Assembly: GCA_014529385.2 (NCBI GenBank) | Contig: CM043969.1 | Coordinates: 30,522,946-30,586,945 of the forward strand | Length of the DNA stretch: 64,000 nucleotides | Reading direction: 5' to 3' | Source: Adiantum capillus-veneris | Taxonomy: Eukaryota; Streptophyta; Polypodiopsida; Polypodiales; Pteridaceae | Shown: in pieces, positions 11,257 through 21,110 of the stretch | Layout: each line of letters opens with the position of its first letter | Numbering within the stretch: position 1 is the first letter of the stretch | Translations under genes and position numbers: made by a program | The notes under the pieces: model-generated | Databases searched by the model: none | The model's input: the letters and a program-made list of their open reading frames with translations, nothing else | What the model was told of the DNA's origin: nothing

Positions 11257-12310
11257 TATCCATACCGCCGAAGAGCAAAGCTGTTCATAAATTGGTTTTG
11301 TCTTGGGCGAACAAAAAATCCAATTCCAAGCTTTTCAATCAAGTCGAGTGGAGCAAGGCGGAAGGGTAAGGTTAAAGATATTTTGAAGTAGTCTTCTAAT
11401 GAGGATTTCCTCCTGAATCAATAAATTATTAGAGAACTTCAAATGTTCGATTGAGCTCCTTTCTCTTTTTTAAAAATCCCAAAGTGAATCCAAGTTGACA
11501 AAGCCCTTGTTGTTAAGATTCTTGGCTGTTTCAATCTAGTGGTTATTGAGACCCAAGCCTTCCACAATAGGACCCCACAGGGACCATTGCCGGGCAAAAC
11601 TTTTCCAATATATTAACTCTTCATTCCAATTGAGACAGTCCATGGCTTTAGAACATTTTTCATCCCAGTAAAGCCTCCTACTTGGGCCCCAACTCTGAAA
11701 CGGGGGAAAAGCCTGTTTTGAATGTCGAGATTGAACCATGAGCCCCCTTTGGACCTCATGGGGGCTACCATTACCATTTTCCTTGCCATCATTGCCCAAC
11801 TCTCTTCAAAATTGGCAATAGCGCAAAAGAATTTGGCACATAATGATATATCATGAGTGATAGGGTCACGGATGCCAAGACCTACTTGAGATTTTAGCTT
11901 TACAATAGTGACCCCTTTACCCCACTGCCAAGGTTTGTTGGCAGAAAACTTATTCCTCCACAGAAACTCTTTGATTGGGGACAAGAAGGAGCTCCAATAT
12001 TTTGGGACAATTGAAGGAATGGTGACGTGAAGGTTATTTACGGGATGAAGAAGGTGTTAATTATCGTGGCTCTATAGCGGAAGAGGATCAAGATGAATTG
12101 CCAACATTTAATTTTCTTTTTTGTTAATCTTGAACCTAGTCGAAGGCATTTTTGTGAGTAATCCCTTCCCCAATAGGCATACCCAAGTGACGAAAGATGC
12201 TACATCTCTTCACCACCTCACCTGTCCACCCTAAAGAATTGAAATTGTCTTCCTCAATTAGTGAAATAAGCCTTGATTTTTCTATGTTGCATTGTGAACC
12301 TAACGATGTG
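11257..12310 (-). pseudogene. LINE-2, region after the RT
   Basis: Continuation of LINE-2 on the other side of the LTR element. The minus strand reads FRHLGMPIGEGITH (about 12.1-12.2 kb) and IKEFLWRNKFSANKPW, VGLGIRDPITHDISL (11.84-11.98 kb). These are the conserved blocks after the RT in plant L1 LINEs, which normally read about as HLGxPIG, FLW and GGLGI. Several stops and shifts. I see no RT catalytic core, so the copy is probably 5'-truncated. Confidence 0.75.
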
Positions 12311-12532
12311 GAAAACTTGACGCTGTGGAAAACAACTAGACAATCTCCAAGGATTTTCTTACATTATTCCCCTCCGCTTGAAGAAAGAGAAGCGAGTCGT
12401 AATGGTTCATTTAACAAGGATGTTGCATTGTGAACCTGACGCTGTGGAAAACAACTAGACAATCTCAAGGGATTTTCTTACATTATTCCCCTCCGTTTGA
12501 AGGAAGAGAAGCGATTCGTAATGGTTCATTGA
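12285..12532. repeat. Tandem duplication, about 120-135 bp unit
   Basis: Two direct copies, 12285-12420 and 12421-12532, each with TGTTGCATTGTGAACCT near the start, GACGCTGTGGAAAACAACTAG inside and GTAATGGTTCATT near the end. Copy 1 has a small extra block. It sits at the ragged 5' end of LINE-2. Confidence 0.85.
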
Positions 12533-13245
12533 AGAAGGATTTAACCAAAACATGTTACTAAATTTGGTGAGTAGTACCTAGCCTATAACCTAATCAATTA
12601 GGATAGCTATTATCATTTTTGCAACAAGTAAATTAGCCGAATGAGTAACGGCATGCTTAATGGGATCTCAAAACCTAAATTAAAATAGGGATTTGGGGTC
12701 AAATGGAAATTTTTGGCTTGATTCAAAACTAGTTAAAGAAAACTGGAAAATTTTGATTTTTTATATATATATCCTAAGAAATTTGAATGCGTACCCCACT
12801 TCCACGTTTTATAAGATTTTCTTGTAATAATAGAAATGGCGTAGATTTTTTGAGGTTGACGTTGTCTCACCCTCGGCTTGGGTTGGGAAAGTGTTGTAAG
12901 AGCGTTGTGTTTGGCATTTGTTGCAGTCTGTGTTGCCTTAGTCGTCTACCCCCCATAGATTTTTATAGCGCAGGGGTTTCGACATTGGAAGGGTTCGCTG
13001 AGTAGGCAGTGCCTAGGGCCTCTTATTCCTCCTCTGAGAGCCACCGAGGGCCACCTTCCCCTGCCCAAATCTTTTGACACCCTCATTTTTGGCGCGCTTA
13101 TTATAGGTATCTTAAGCAGAGTTTGCTCACATCTTCAATGCGCATAATATAGTACCTCTTGCCCCTTGTTACTTCGCCCTTGTTGCTTCGTTAGCGTACA
13201 AGCCAATTTCAAAAATCTGGTCTCTCCGTAAGCCACTTTGCAGAG
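12533..13245. other. No gene seen between the two LINEs
   Basis: Low-complexity AT-rich stretch, then mixed sequence. No supported coding, RNA or element ends. Confidence 0.4.
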
Positions 13246-13762
13246 GTTTTTTTTTTAACGATAAAGAACGAGAGTAGATTTATATAAAGAAGAAGCGAAA
13301 TTACAAAAGACTACCACTTGGGGTATAGTTCGGTCAATAGATACAAAATCTTTAGTGTGAAAAATTACAATCTTAGTGAGGGTTCTATTCAGTCAGGGTA
13401 AGAATGAACTCGTGGAGATGAGAAAATCCAAATACCATTACTGTGTAGCCTCCTTAATCTTTCACCATCCGTTCGGCATTCATCCAGCATTCTCTGTAGA
13501 TGTGTATATGATCCATCAAGCAATACCTCTTGCTGTTTGTTTATATTGGCGCTGTTGTAGAAACTCATGCAGTTCGAGAGTACCTTGAAACTAGATTTAT
13601 AAATCCGGCATTGTTCCAGTTTGAGCTCAGCTTGATCTGATTCACCTGTAAGGAAAAGTAGTAAAACAATTCTCTCAGAATTTTAGTCTCGTAAGATATG
13701 TTAAAAAGCCTGTCATTTCGGTCAGACCAGATATTCCAAAAAAATTCTCCTCTTATTCTATT
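13246..13762 (-). pseudogene. LINE-1 3' tail and poly(A)
   Basis: T-rich run at the left edge (poly(A) on the minus strand) and a region with a few residual codons after the zinc-finger domain. No gene on the plus strand is supported. Confidence 0.6.
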
Positions 13763-14199
13763 TTAGACCACTGAAAATAACGACACTGAGTCACCAAGCA
13801 GTAATTGTTTCCAACTTAAAGTGCACCCAAGCCCAACATTCAAGGGGGGGGGGGAAATCTCTAGACTTTTGGGGCAGTTCATAAAGAGGTGAGGGATGTC
13901 CTCCTCGGCCCTATTGCATCGCTTACAGAGCCCAACGCCTAACTCGGAAAGCCTCATCCTGTGACCCGTCCAGACTGCCTTGTGAGAATTAACCAGAGCA
14001 GGACTGAGTGTTTGGCTGGGATTCCTCTATTCCAAATTGACTGGAATTTGAAGGCCCATTGGCGACGGTCCAGTGAGGTCCTCCACTTTCTGTTGAGTGA
14101 GACGTGTAGTTGTTCTGTAAGGTTAGGGTCTAGGGTGGGGGGGGGGGTTAGGAAGAGTGCTCCCACTGGACTAGTACAGAGCCTTGAGGGAGGGGTCAA
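13763..14199 (-). pseudogene. LINE-1 ORF2 C-terminal zf-RVT domain
   Basis: zf-RVT (PF13966-like) domain found at the C-terminus of plant L1 ORF2. It reads FKFQSIWNRGIPAKHSVLLW, then RMRLSELGVGLCKRCN (Cys pair), then EEDIPHLFMNCPK (His and Cys). A frame change near 13955 separates the two halves. It normally follows the RT after a linker, as here. Confidence 0.85.
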
Positions 14200-15154
14200 G
14201 GTCGCTCGAGAGTGACCACTCCAACTCCTTCGGAAGAGGGATTTCCTGCTAGTTATCAGAGATAGCTCCTAGGGTTGCAGGTTGTACCAACATGTGAGCT
14301 CGGTTTGGGAGAGCCACTTGTGCTCCAGTCTGTGCCACAAGTTTCTCCACGTTGTAATGCCCTTTGTTGTGAATGCACTTAGCTATTCTGCTCTAAGCCT
14401 GGTTGAGGAGGGGAATCAGAGACATCGACCACCACATTGATTCATGAGCTCTTAGGTGATGGTTATTTTTTGAGTCCTAGTTGACTCTAAGGTGGTTTCT
14501 GTACCTGTTCCACGCTCCTCACAAGGATTTAAGGAGGAGGGAGCCACTGGGCGTTATCTCGGCACGTCCAAAGAAGATTGTTAGCCATGGGAGAGGGTTC
14601 ATCCCATTGCTCCCTTTGGCTTTAAATTTGATGATTTTCCTAAGCAGCAAACAATGAGGCCCACTCCTCCTCGGGATTTTCCAAGGCTCTGAGGACGAGT
14701 TTGACTGCTATTTTGTCTGCCCATTTACTGAATTTGGTGAGGCCGAGTCCACCTTCTTTCTTGGGGAGGTAGCATACATCCCAGTTGATCTTGGCTAGGC
14801 CCTTCCTCATCGAGTCACCTGACCATAGAAAGTTTCTGCACGCCCTGGTTATGTCTTTTAACTGGGAATCAGGTGGCCTCTATAACAGGCGAGGAAGAAT
14901 AGGACATAACAGGAAATAAAATGCTTGACAACCAGTGCCCTTCCTGCATTATTCGTCAAAAATCCTGTCCATCAACTTAGTTTGGAGGAGAAACGCTCCA
15001 GTACCCACTGCCACCTCTGTGCCATAGATACCCTAAACCCAAATGGGATACCTTGGACCCTAAAGATGACCCCGTCTTTTAGGATCGAGCAACCTTGTTG
15101 TTAAGTATGGAGCCTAATTTACCCTTGTAATTTTCTATGGTAAAAGTGCACATT
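14200..15154 (-). pseudogene. LINE-1 ORF2, region after the RT
   Basis: The minus-strand translation has FLWSGDSMRKGLAKINWDV and YLPKKEGGLGLTKFSKWA (about 14.72-14.84 kb), the conserved Phe-Leu-Trp and Gly-Gly-Leu-Gly blocks, and farther upstream YKGKLGSILNNKVAR (about 15.08-15.14 kb). Stops and frame changes interrupt it. It joins 15928 onward once the solo LTR is removed. Confidence 0.75.
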
Positions 15155-15357
15155 TGTAAGGCCCCCATTATGAGGAGAAGCCATCGTGCGTGAAGGAAAA
15201 TCACTCATCGGAAACCAAAATTTTCACGGACAAGAATCAGGGGCAACTTTAGAGGCCTCAAGGGCGAAGGCCCCCGAGACTTTTTTTTTCGCTGGAATAT
15301 TCCTTTTTGCCGGAATATTATGGCCGGACGGCGGCCGGAAAGTGGTCGGAAAACAAC

Positions 15358-15488
15358 CGGTCGGTTGGCCGGTGGCCGGTAGTCAATGGCCGATGGTCGG
15401 TGGTCGGAAGTCAATGGCCGGTGGTCGGTGATCGGAAGTCAATGGCCGGTGGCCGGTGGCCGAATTCAATGGCCGGTGGCCGAATTCA
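15358..15488 (+). repeat. Minisatellite inside the solo LTR
   Basis: Degenerate tandem units built on GTCGGAAGTCAATGGCCGGTGG. At least four units are visible. The inverted copy at 63.76-63.83 kb has fewer, so copy number differs between insertions. Confidence 0.8.
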
Positions 15489-15612
15489 AAAGCGGACTTG
15501 TCTTCTCAAGGGCGGCCACACATGGGCGAATTGGAGGGTCCGATTTGGACTTATTCGCACAAGGGTGGCTACACATGGCTGTCTCTCATAAGAGAGGGCA
15601 ACCCTTTTGGCC

Positions 15613-15620
15613 TATAAAAG
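15613..15620 (+). promoter_or_regulatory. TATA box of the LTR
   Basis: TATAAAAG in the context CCTATAAAAGGAGG. The same 14 bp occur in the NA-1 LTRs (27.76, 31.91 kb) and in the inverted LTR copy at 63.62 kb. Confidence 0.6.
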
Positions 15621-15927
15621 GAGGCCATTTCTACACACATTTCATAGTGTGAAGTTGATGCAACAAGGTGAGTGTGAGGTGGTGAGAGTGAAGCAAGGCG
15701 GGAGCTCTATCAAGGGTTTAATCCCTTTGTAAACTACTTCTTCTTTTGAAGTGCTAAAGCCATTGAGTGGCTGCTTTCAGTTGGACGTAGCCCACATTGG
15801 GTGAACCACGTATATCGTGTGTACTCTCTCTCTCTCTCTACTCTATAATCTCTTGTGTGTGAAATCTATCTCTCTCCATTAAGTAATCTACTCAAAAATC
15901 TATTTAGCTACGTCTTATTTCCTAACA

Positions 15928-16627
15928 CTTGTTCAATGATCCATCTTGGGAGGGGAGAGAGGGAGGCTCTAATTCCAGTTTTGGAGTGGTTAATCCAAGA
16001 TCCCAAGGCTGAGCAGAAAGTCCTCAGACATCCCCAGAAGCATTGAAGTGATTGGTCATCATTGGTGAGTAGGCCATTGGTGTCATCAGCGAATTGTGAA
16101 AGGCATTACTGTCTTCCATTCGGTAGTGAAATTCCTTTGAGCGATCCATCTCCCATTTTAGTTTTGACCAACCAATTGAGGGACTCTGCCGAGGTTGCAA
16201 AGAACAAAGGGGCAAGGGGGCATCCCTGTCATACCGAGCGATTGAGAGGAAATGGGTATGATATGCCATTATTGAGTGCCACCCTTGCTTGAGCGTTACC
16301 CAATAGAGTCTTGATGAACCTGATCATGCCTGGACCGAATCCCATCATGGTCAGGTAGTCAAGGATGAATGTCTATTCTAATCTATCGTAGGCTTTGTCG
16401 AAATAAACTTTGACAAAGAGGAAGTCCTGACGAGACTCTTCTTCATATTCATCCCTTCCCACATAGCAATAACGGCTTCCATGATTCTCCTCCTTTAATG
16501 AAACCTTTTTTCTCAGTGCACAACCACTCTGCTAGGGCTGGGAAAATTCTTAGTGCTATGGCTTTGGCGAAGATTTTGTATGTTGAATTCAGTATGGTAA
16601 GAGGTCTCCAGTTAGAGATAACCTCTT
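15928..16627 (-). pseudogene. LINE-1 RT, C-terminal half
   Basis: Minus-strand RT blocks: ISNWRPLTILNSTYKIF (about 16.60-16.65 kb), FDKAYDRLE (about 16.38-16.41 kb, holding the first RT Asp), MMGFGPGMIRFIKTLLGN, and RSVxQGCPLAPLFF near 16.21-16.24 kb. The FADD box expected a little farther on is damaged. WINHSKTGIRAS (about 15.98-16.02 kb) is the following conserved block. Many frameshifts. Confidence 0.8.
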
Positions 16628-17564
16628 CCTGGGGGATTCACTATGTAGTTATGTATGGTATCTTGTGCGTGTATGGAAGATGGGTTTTAAATAGGGGTTT
16701 CATAAGCGTATACAATAGGGGTAACCCCCAATTATCTTTTATATATATCGTAGGTAGAGAGAGGGGCGGGGGGGGGGGGCAACCCTCAGATCTTGAAAGT
16801 ACACTAAATACCTCTCATATTAGAAAATGTTATCCGATACTTCCAAGATATCTAGAAATTTACCAATTTTTTTTAAATATCCCTTATCTTCAATTTTGCA
16901 AATCATCTCATTAGGCCATAACTTTTGCATTGTTCAATGGAAGATGGACATTTGCTCACTAGAAATAGATGCTCCATTCTAACCTATACACCTCCCTCAT
17001 GCCCCTCAATTATGTTTCACATTTAGAGTCCCCCCCCCCCCCCCCCCCTCTTCCTTTTTTTTGCCTTGGAAATTTCTCCCTTCATCCTACTTAAACCCCC
17101 TCTCTCATTTCCTTCTTGCAACTCTTATCTCCTCTCAACCACTGACGAGCTCTCTATGAAGAGAAAAATGTATTTGGTCCATTGCCCATCTCCTCCCCCT
17201 AGCGTCTCCCATTCTTGTTTTTGACGTAGTGCTACACGTGCTTGGTAAAAATAACATAATTTGTATTTTTTTTAAATATACGAAGGAAACTATCACACTC
17301 TGTAAAAATAACAATATTGTGAATAGTGTAAACGTACAAAGGAAACTATCAAAATTTTGAAAAATGACAATTTTTACAACTCTTATATATATTAGGGAGG
17401 GGGTCAAGTTGACTTTACAAGAACCGTAGAAAGGGGGTATATGGTACTTTAGAATTTGTAGATAGAGGGTTGGGTTAGTGGTATGAGGTTCGTAGATAGA
17501 GGGGTTTTCTCATATGGTTGCACGTAAGTGACATCCCCCCCTAAGTATAAGTGAATCCCCTGGG
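16628..17564. mobile_element. 937-bp TIR element with 8-bp TSD (hAT-like, non-autonomous)
   Basis: Starts CCTGGGGGATTCACT and ends with the inverse of CCCAGGGGATTCACT, an imperfect 15-bp terminal inverted repeat. AACCTCTT is duplicated exactly at 16620-16627 and 17565-17572. Removing the element and one TSD copy restores the LINE frame KKGPKEVISNWRPL, which proves the insertion. It has no transposase. An 8-bp TSD and C(A/T)GGG-like ends fit the hAT superfamily, though I cannot exclude another class. It carries a G run (about 16769-16779) and a C19 tract (17030-17048). Confidence 0.8.
17030..17048. repeat. C19 homopolymer
   Basis: Nineteen consecutive C on the plus strand inside the TIR element, followed by a pyrimidine-rich stretch. 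Confidence 0.9.
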
Positions 17565-17572
17565 AACCTCTT

Positions 17573-18098
17573 TAGGGCCTTTCTTATGTAACAGCTAGAT
17601 GACTCCCGTGTTGAGTTGAACTAGTAGTGCTCCCTATTTGACTCATTCCTTCCACACTCTAAGGAGGATGGGGGAGAGTAGTTTCTTGAACGTCTGATAG
17701 AATTCAGCTGGAAGCCCATCTATGCTAGAAGTCTTCTTGGGTTTTAAAGAATCAATTGCCCTTTTTATTTCCCACACTAAAAGGCCTGAATCGAGCTGGA
17801 CAGCTACATGAGGGGGGGTCACTCTCAGCCTGCATTTTTTGATTTGCTCACGGGCTAAGGTCACCACCTCATCCGATTGCTCCTTGGGGTTGAATAAAAG
17901 GGTGAAGTGCTCCCTTGCTATTTCCAGGTTTTTGTTTTCATTGGTGGATTTACCCTTGGGTCCTACAAGGTAGGGGATGGATTCTCTTAGGTGTTTTCTT
18001 CTTAGGTTTTTGAACATTTCTTTTGTGGGCTTATCCACTTTGCCTGCCCACCATTCTCTAAATAGAGTGTAAATATTAGCGCTCTTACTGCATTCCAT
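17573..18098 (-). pseudogene. LINE-1 RT, N-terminal part
   Basis: Open minus-strand stretch ending DGLPAEFYQTFKKLLSPIL, the fingers motif before the LINE RT core, preceded by the acidic and basic linker after the endonuclease. Downstream comes GVIxLLHKKGPKEV, which is then interrupted by the TIR element. Normally continuous with 16627 and below. Confidence 0.85.
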
Positions 18099-18179
18099 AT
18101 TTGCAAATTCACTGTATATCTGGTCCTTATGTTTCCTTCAAATCTCAGTGACTTTTTTTTTGAACATTATTAGTGTTTT

Positions 18180-18443
18180 TTAAGTGCTTGATATTTCCAT
18201 TGTCCACGCTTTGGATGGAGTGAAGCCCTTCGAGAATGCTTGCACCCATAATGCCTTAATGCTACTCTGCACCTCCTCTAGTTGAAACAAAGAGGTGTCC
18301 ATGTGGAACCAGTGATTCCTAACTTTCCTACATTTGTCATCCAAGGTTACCACTAATGGGTAGTGGTCAGAGGTACAGGAAGTGTGCCTTGGTTTAGCTT
18401 TAGTTCTATTAAAGCTTCTGGCGAGGGAGGTACTTAATAGCAT
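18180..18443 (-). pseudogene. LINE-1 endonuclease C-terminus
   Basis: Contains TSDHYPLVVTLD, the Ser-Asp-His box of APE-type endonucleases, which holds the catalytic His. A break separates it from the N-terminal half at 18680-19030. Confidence 0.8.
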
Positions 18444-18679
18444 TTGTCTAATCTGACTTTTCTAGCATTGGGGCCTTTGGAATAGATTTTCCATGTGAAC
18501 TCTCCAGGTGACTCGACATCCCACATGTCGAGGTGTTCTTTAAGCTAATTCCACTCCTGAAGCTCTACTCCTGTAATGACGTTACCCCTGTTTTGATAAC
18601 GGTCTTCAATGGCCTCTACCATATTGAAGTCCCCAATGAGCACGGTTGGAACATGTTGAGCTAGAAACTGCTTCCTTAA

Positions 18680-19030
18680 TTAAGTTCTATCTCTGGCAAA
18701 ACCTCGTACATAAACAGACACAAGCATGCACTCGACAGAGAACTCGAATGCCACGCCTACCCAGTAGGCTCCTTTGCCATATTTCTCTGGATTCACCTTC
18801 CATGTTTGAGGAATGTCGAGTACTATACCACCTGATCCCCTATTGTGAGAGGAGAAATGCCAAAGGTGTTCTTTTGAGATAATAGAGAGTCTTTGAGAGG
18901 GCTCGTCACCTGCAGTATTTATTTCTTGGAGTCCAATGACCTTGATAGGAAAGTTCTTGAGCCAAGACCTAATTGTTTTTTCTTTGAGTGGGTCTAAAAG
19001 ACCCTTGATATTCCAAGACACGATTTTCAT
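18680..19030 (-). pseudogene. LINE-1 APE endonuclease N-terminus
   Basis: Begins at an ATG with MKIVSWNIKGL, the Asn-containing first box of exonuclease-endonuclease-phosphatase domains. VIGLQEIN follows (metal-binding Glu), then a GSGGIVLD and YVRG region. It would nick the target DNA for target-primed reverse transcription. A TRIM-like element lies 12 bp upstream of this start, separating ORF2 from ORF1. Confidence 0.9.
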
Positions 19031-19042
19031 CTAGGAGTACGT

Positions 19043-19724
19043 TGTGAGTGGGATGGAAATACACATAACGCCTCTATAACGACCCGAGACACACTCTTGG
19101 GAAGATACACACACACACACACACACACACTAGGGGGCACCACTCGGCTTACACAACACACTTGGCCGAGACAGGGAACACACCTATGCAGTGAGAGGAG
19201 AGAGACTATCCACTTGCCCACTCCACACAAACACACACACACACCCAAAAAACTCAGCTCAAAAGAGGAGAATTTCTGATGTTTAGATACAATGAAGCTC
19301 AGACCAATACCAATGGGGCAAATAGTTTACACAGTATGGGTAAAATAAGCCAAATACAATCACAAACTAGAGCAGAAACTTCACTCATAGGAGAAACTTA
19401 CACAGAAAAATAGCAGAAAAAGAGTGAGGAATTTGGCAAAATGGACAGCGCCATCGCGTCCGGAACGGCCCAAAACCCCAGTCTACAATGTCAAAGTGCT
19501 CAAATCCGACCTCGGATGAGCAGTTTACGGCCAAAACAAGCTCCAAAATGAGCAAAAACACACTTGCGGCTGTTCGTCCTCTCTTCTTCACGTTTTTTCT
19601 GATCTTCTCTCTGTTTTTTCAGTTCCCACACTTAGCTTTATTAGTTGGGCACCCTTGGCCTTTTAGATGACCTCAAACGAACCCCGAACAGGCCAAAAAC
19701 TGACCTCACAGTGCATAGTTGTCA
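19043..19724 (-). repeat. TRIM 3' LTR
   Basis: 682 bp with an (AC)n run (about 19111-19130) and a second short (AC)n near 19230. It matches the other LTR closely over its whole length. Confidence 0.85.
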
Positions 19725-20053
19725 GTCAAGTCTCAGAAATGACTATCTTCCAGACCAAGTCTCAGAAGTGGCTGGGACTGCCAAATAAAACCAAATATGG
19801 CTTCACAAAGGCATACAATGGCAGTTTCCACAAGTAACGTACAATCCAACAGACAATGCGCTCAAACAGGCGCCAAATGATGCATACCCACAACAACTAC
19901 AAGTGACACCAATGCTAGTATATCACTGTACTTTAGCTACCTGTACCTGTGTGAATCACCTATACCTGTACCTATCCCTGTAACCTGTAATCTGCAACCT
20001 GTAATCCCGAATCTCGAATCTCGAAGCTCGAAGCAGAAGGTACTCGAAGAAGA

Positions 20054-20071
20054 TCCTCCGTGGGGGCGCCA
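20054..20071 (-). other. TRIM primer-binding site
   Basis: TGGCGCCCCCACGGAGGA on the minus strand. The same style of site, TGG(C/T)G(C/T)CCCCA, occurs in NA-1 (28146) and the Tat-like elements (51789, 60203). I cannot name the tRNA. Confidence 0.65.
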
Positions 20072-20077
20072 AAAGAA

Positions 20078-20258
20078 TGTGAGCGGGATGGAAACACACA
20101 GAACACCTCTATAGTGACCCGACACACACTCTTGGGAAGATACACACACACACACACACACTAGGGGGCACCACTCGGCTTACACAACACACCTGGCCGA
20201 GACAGGGAACACACCTATGGAGTGAGAGGAGAGAGACTATCCACTTGCCCACTCCACA

Positions 20259-20289
<31 letters not shown>

Positions 20290-20769
20290 CCAAAAAACTC
20301 AGCTCAAAAGAGGAGAATTTCTGATGTTTAGATACAATGAAGCTCAGCCCAATACCAATGGGGCAAATAGTTTACACAGTATGGGTAAAATAAGCCAGAT
20401 ACAATCACAAACTAGAGCAGAAACTTCGCTCATAGGAGAAACTTACACATAAAAAAAGCAGAAAAAGAGTGAGGAATTTGGAAAAATGGACAGTGCCATC
20501 GCGTCCGGAACGGCCCAAAACCCCAGTCTACAATGTCAAAGTGCTCAAATCCGACCTCGGATGAGCAGTTTACGGCCAAAACAAGCTCCAAAATGAGCAA
20601 AAACACACCTGCGACTGTTCCTCCTCTCTTCTCCACGTTTTTTCTAATCTTCTCTCTGTTTTTTCAGTTCCCACACTTAGCTTTATTAGCTGGGCACCCT
20701 TGGACTTTTAGATGACCTCAAACGGACCCGGAACAGGCCAAAAACTGACCTCGCAGTGCATAGTTGTCA
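20078..20769 (-). repeat. TRIM 5' LTR
   Basis: 692 bp. It differs from its partner mainly in (AC)n length (about 20142-20160 and 20264-20290) and scattered substitutions. Confidence 0.85.
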
Positions 20770-21110
20770 CCTTTTTGCATGATTCGCACACCTGGCACTC
20801 AACTTTTTTCCAATAATGCATCTCGCCACCACATGAAGTGGCCCCAAAAGAAGGTCCTCATGATGACCTTTTTGCATAATTCTCACAAGAAAACACCCAC
20901 GTTGTGTCCATACTTCTCCGCGTGCAAGTATTGACCTCGTTCGACCTCCTGACGCCACTCGATGCCATCTGACGCACCTGCTTACCTCATGTCTTCGGCC
21001 CGCGGATAGCTTCCTCGAGAAGTTTTACGCACTACCAACTCCTCCTTATTGTAGAAAAAACACAGTGGTACTGGTAATAGTGAAAATCGATGCACTATGT
21101 ACACCCTGTC
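20770..21110 (-). other. LINE-1 inter-ORF region or unassigned
   Basis: Between the TRIM and the ORF1 remnant. It has no recognisable domain. A short direct repeat (TTTTTGCAT followed by a TTC(T/G)CAC-like stretch) occurs near 20773 and 20869. Confidence 0.4.

Larger units (their letters stand above)
15155..15927 (+). repeat. Solo LTR (or LTR fragment) inserted in LINE-1
   Basis: About 773 bp from TGTAAGGCCC to ATTTCCTAACA, with no gag-pol beside it and LINE coding on both sides. The same LTR is present in inverted orientation at 63284-64000. It has a good TATA box (15613-15620), a (CT) stretch near its end and an internal repeat of CCGGTGG/GTCAATGG units. Aligning the broken LINE codons suggests a TTGT-containing target site (TTTGT left, CTTGT right), which is imperfect. 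The left edge could be off by up to about 35 bp. Confidence 0.65.
19043..20769 (-). mobile_element. TRIM-like miniature LTR element
   Basis: Direct repeats 19043-19724 (682 bp) and 20078-20769 (692 bp), both starting TGTGAG and ending GTTGTCA, enclose only 353 bp. On the minus strand, a primer-binding-like site TGGCGCCCCCACGGAGGA lies 5 nt from the right LTR, so that LTR is the 5' one. The interior has no coding. No target duplication is visible (TACGT left, CCTTT right). It sits between LINE-1 ORF1 and ORF2. Confidence 0.8.

Noticed and set aside
18680-19030. Cellular AP endonuclease gene
   Set aside because: Followed on the same strand by LINE RT and zf-RVT; it is ORF2 of the LINE.
19097-19279. 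Peptide with His/Thr repeats over the (AC)n run
   Set aside because: Translation of a microsatellite.
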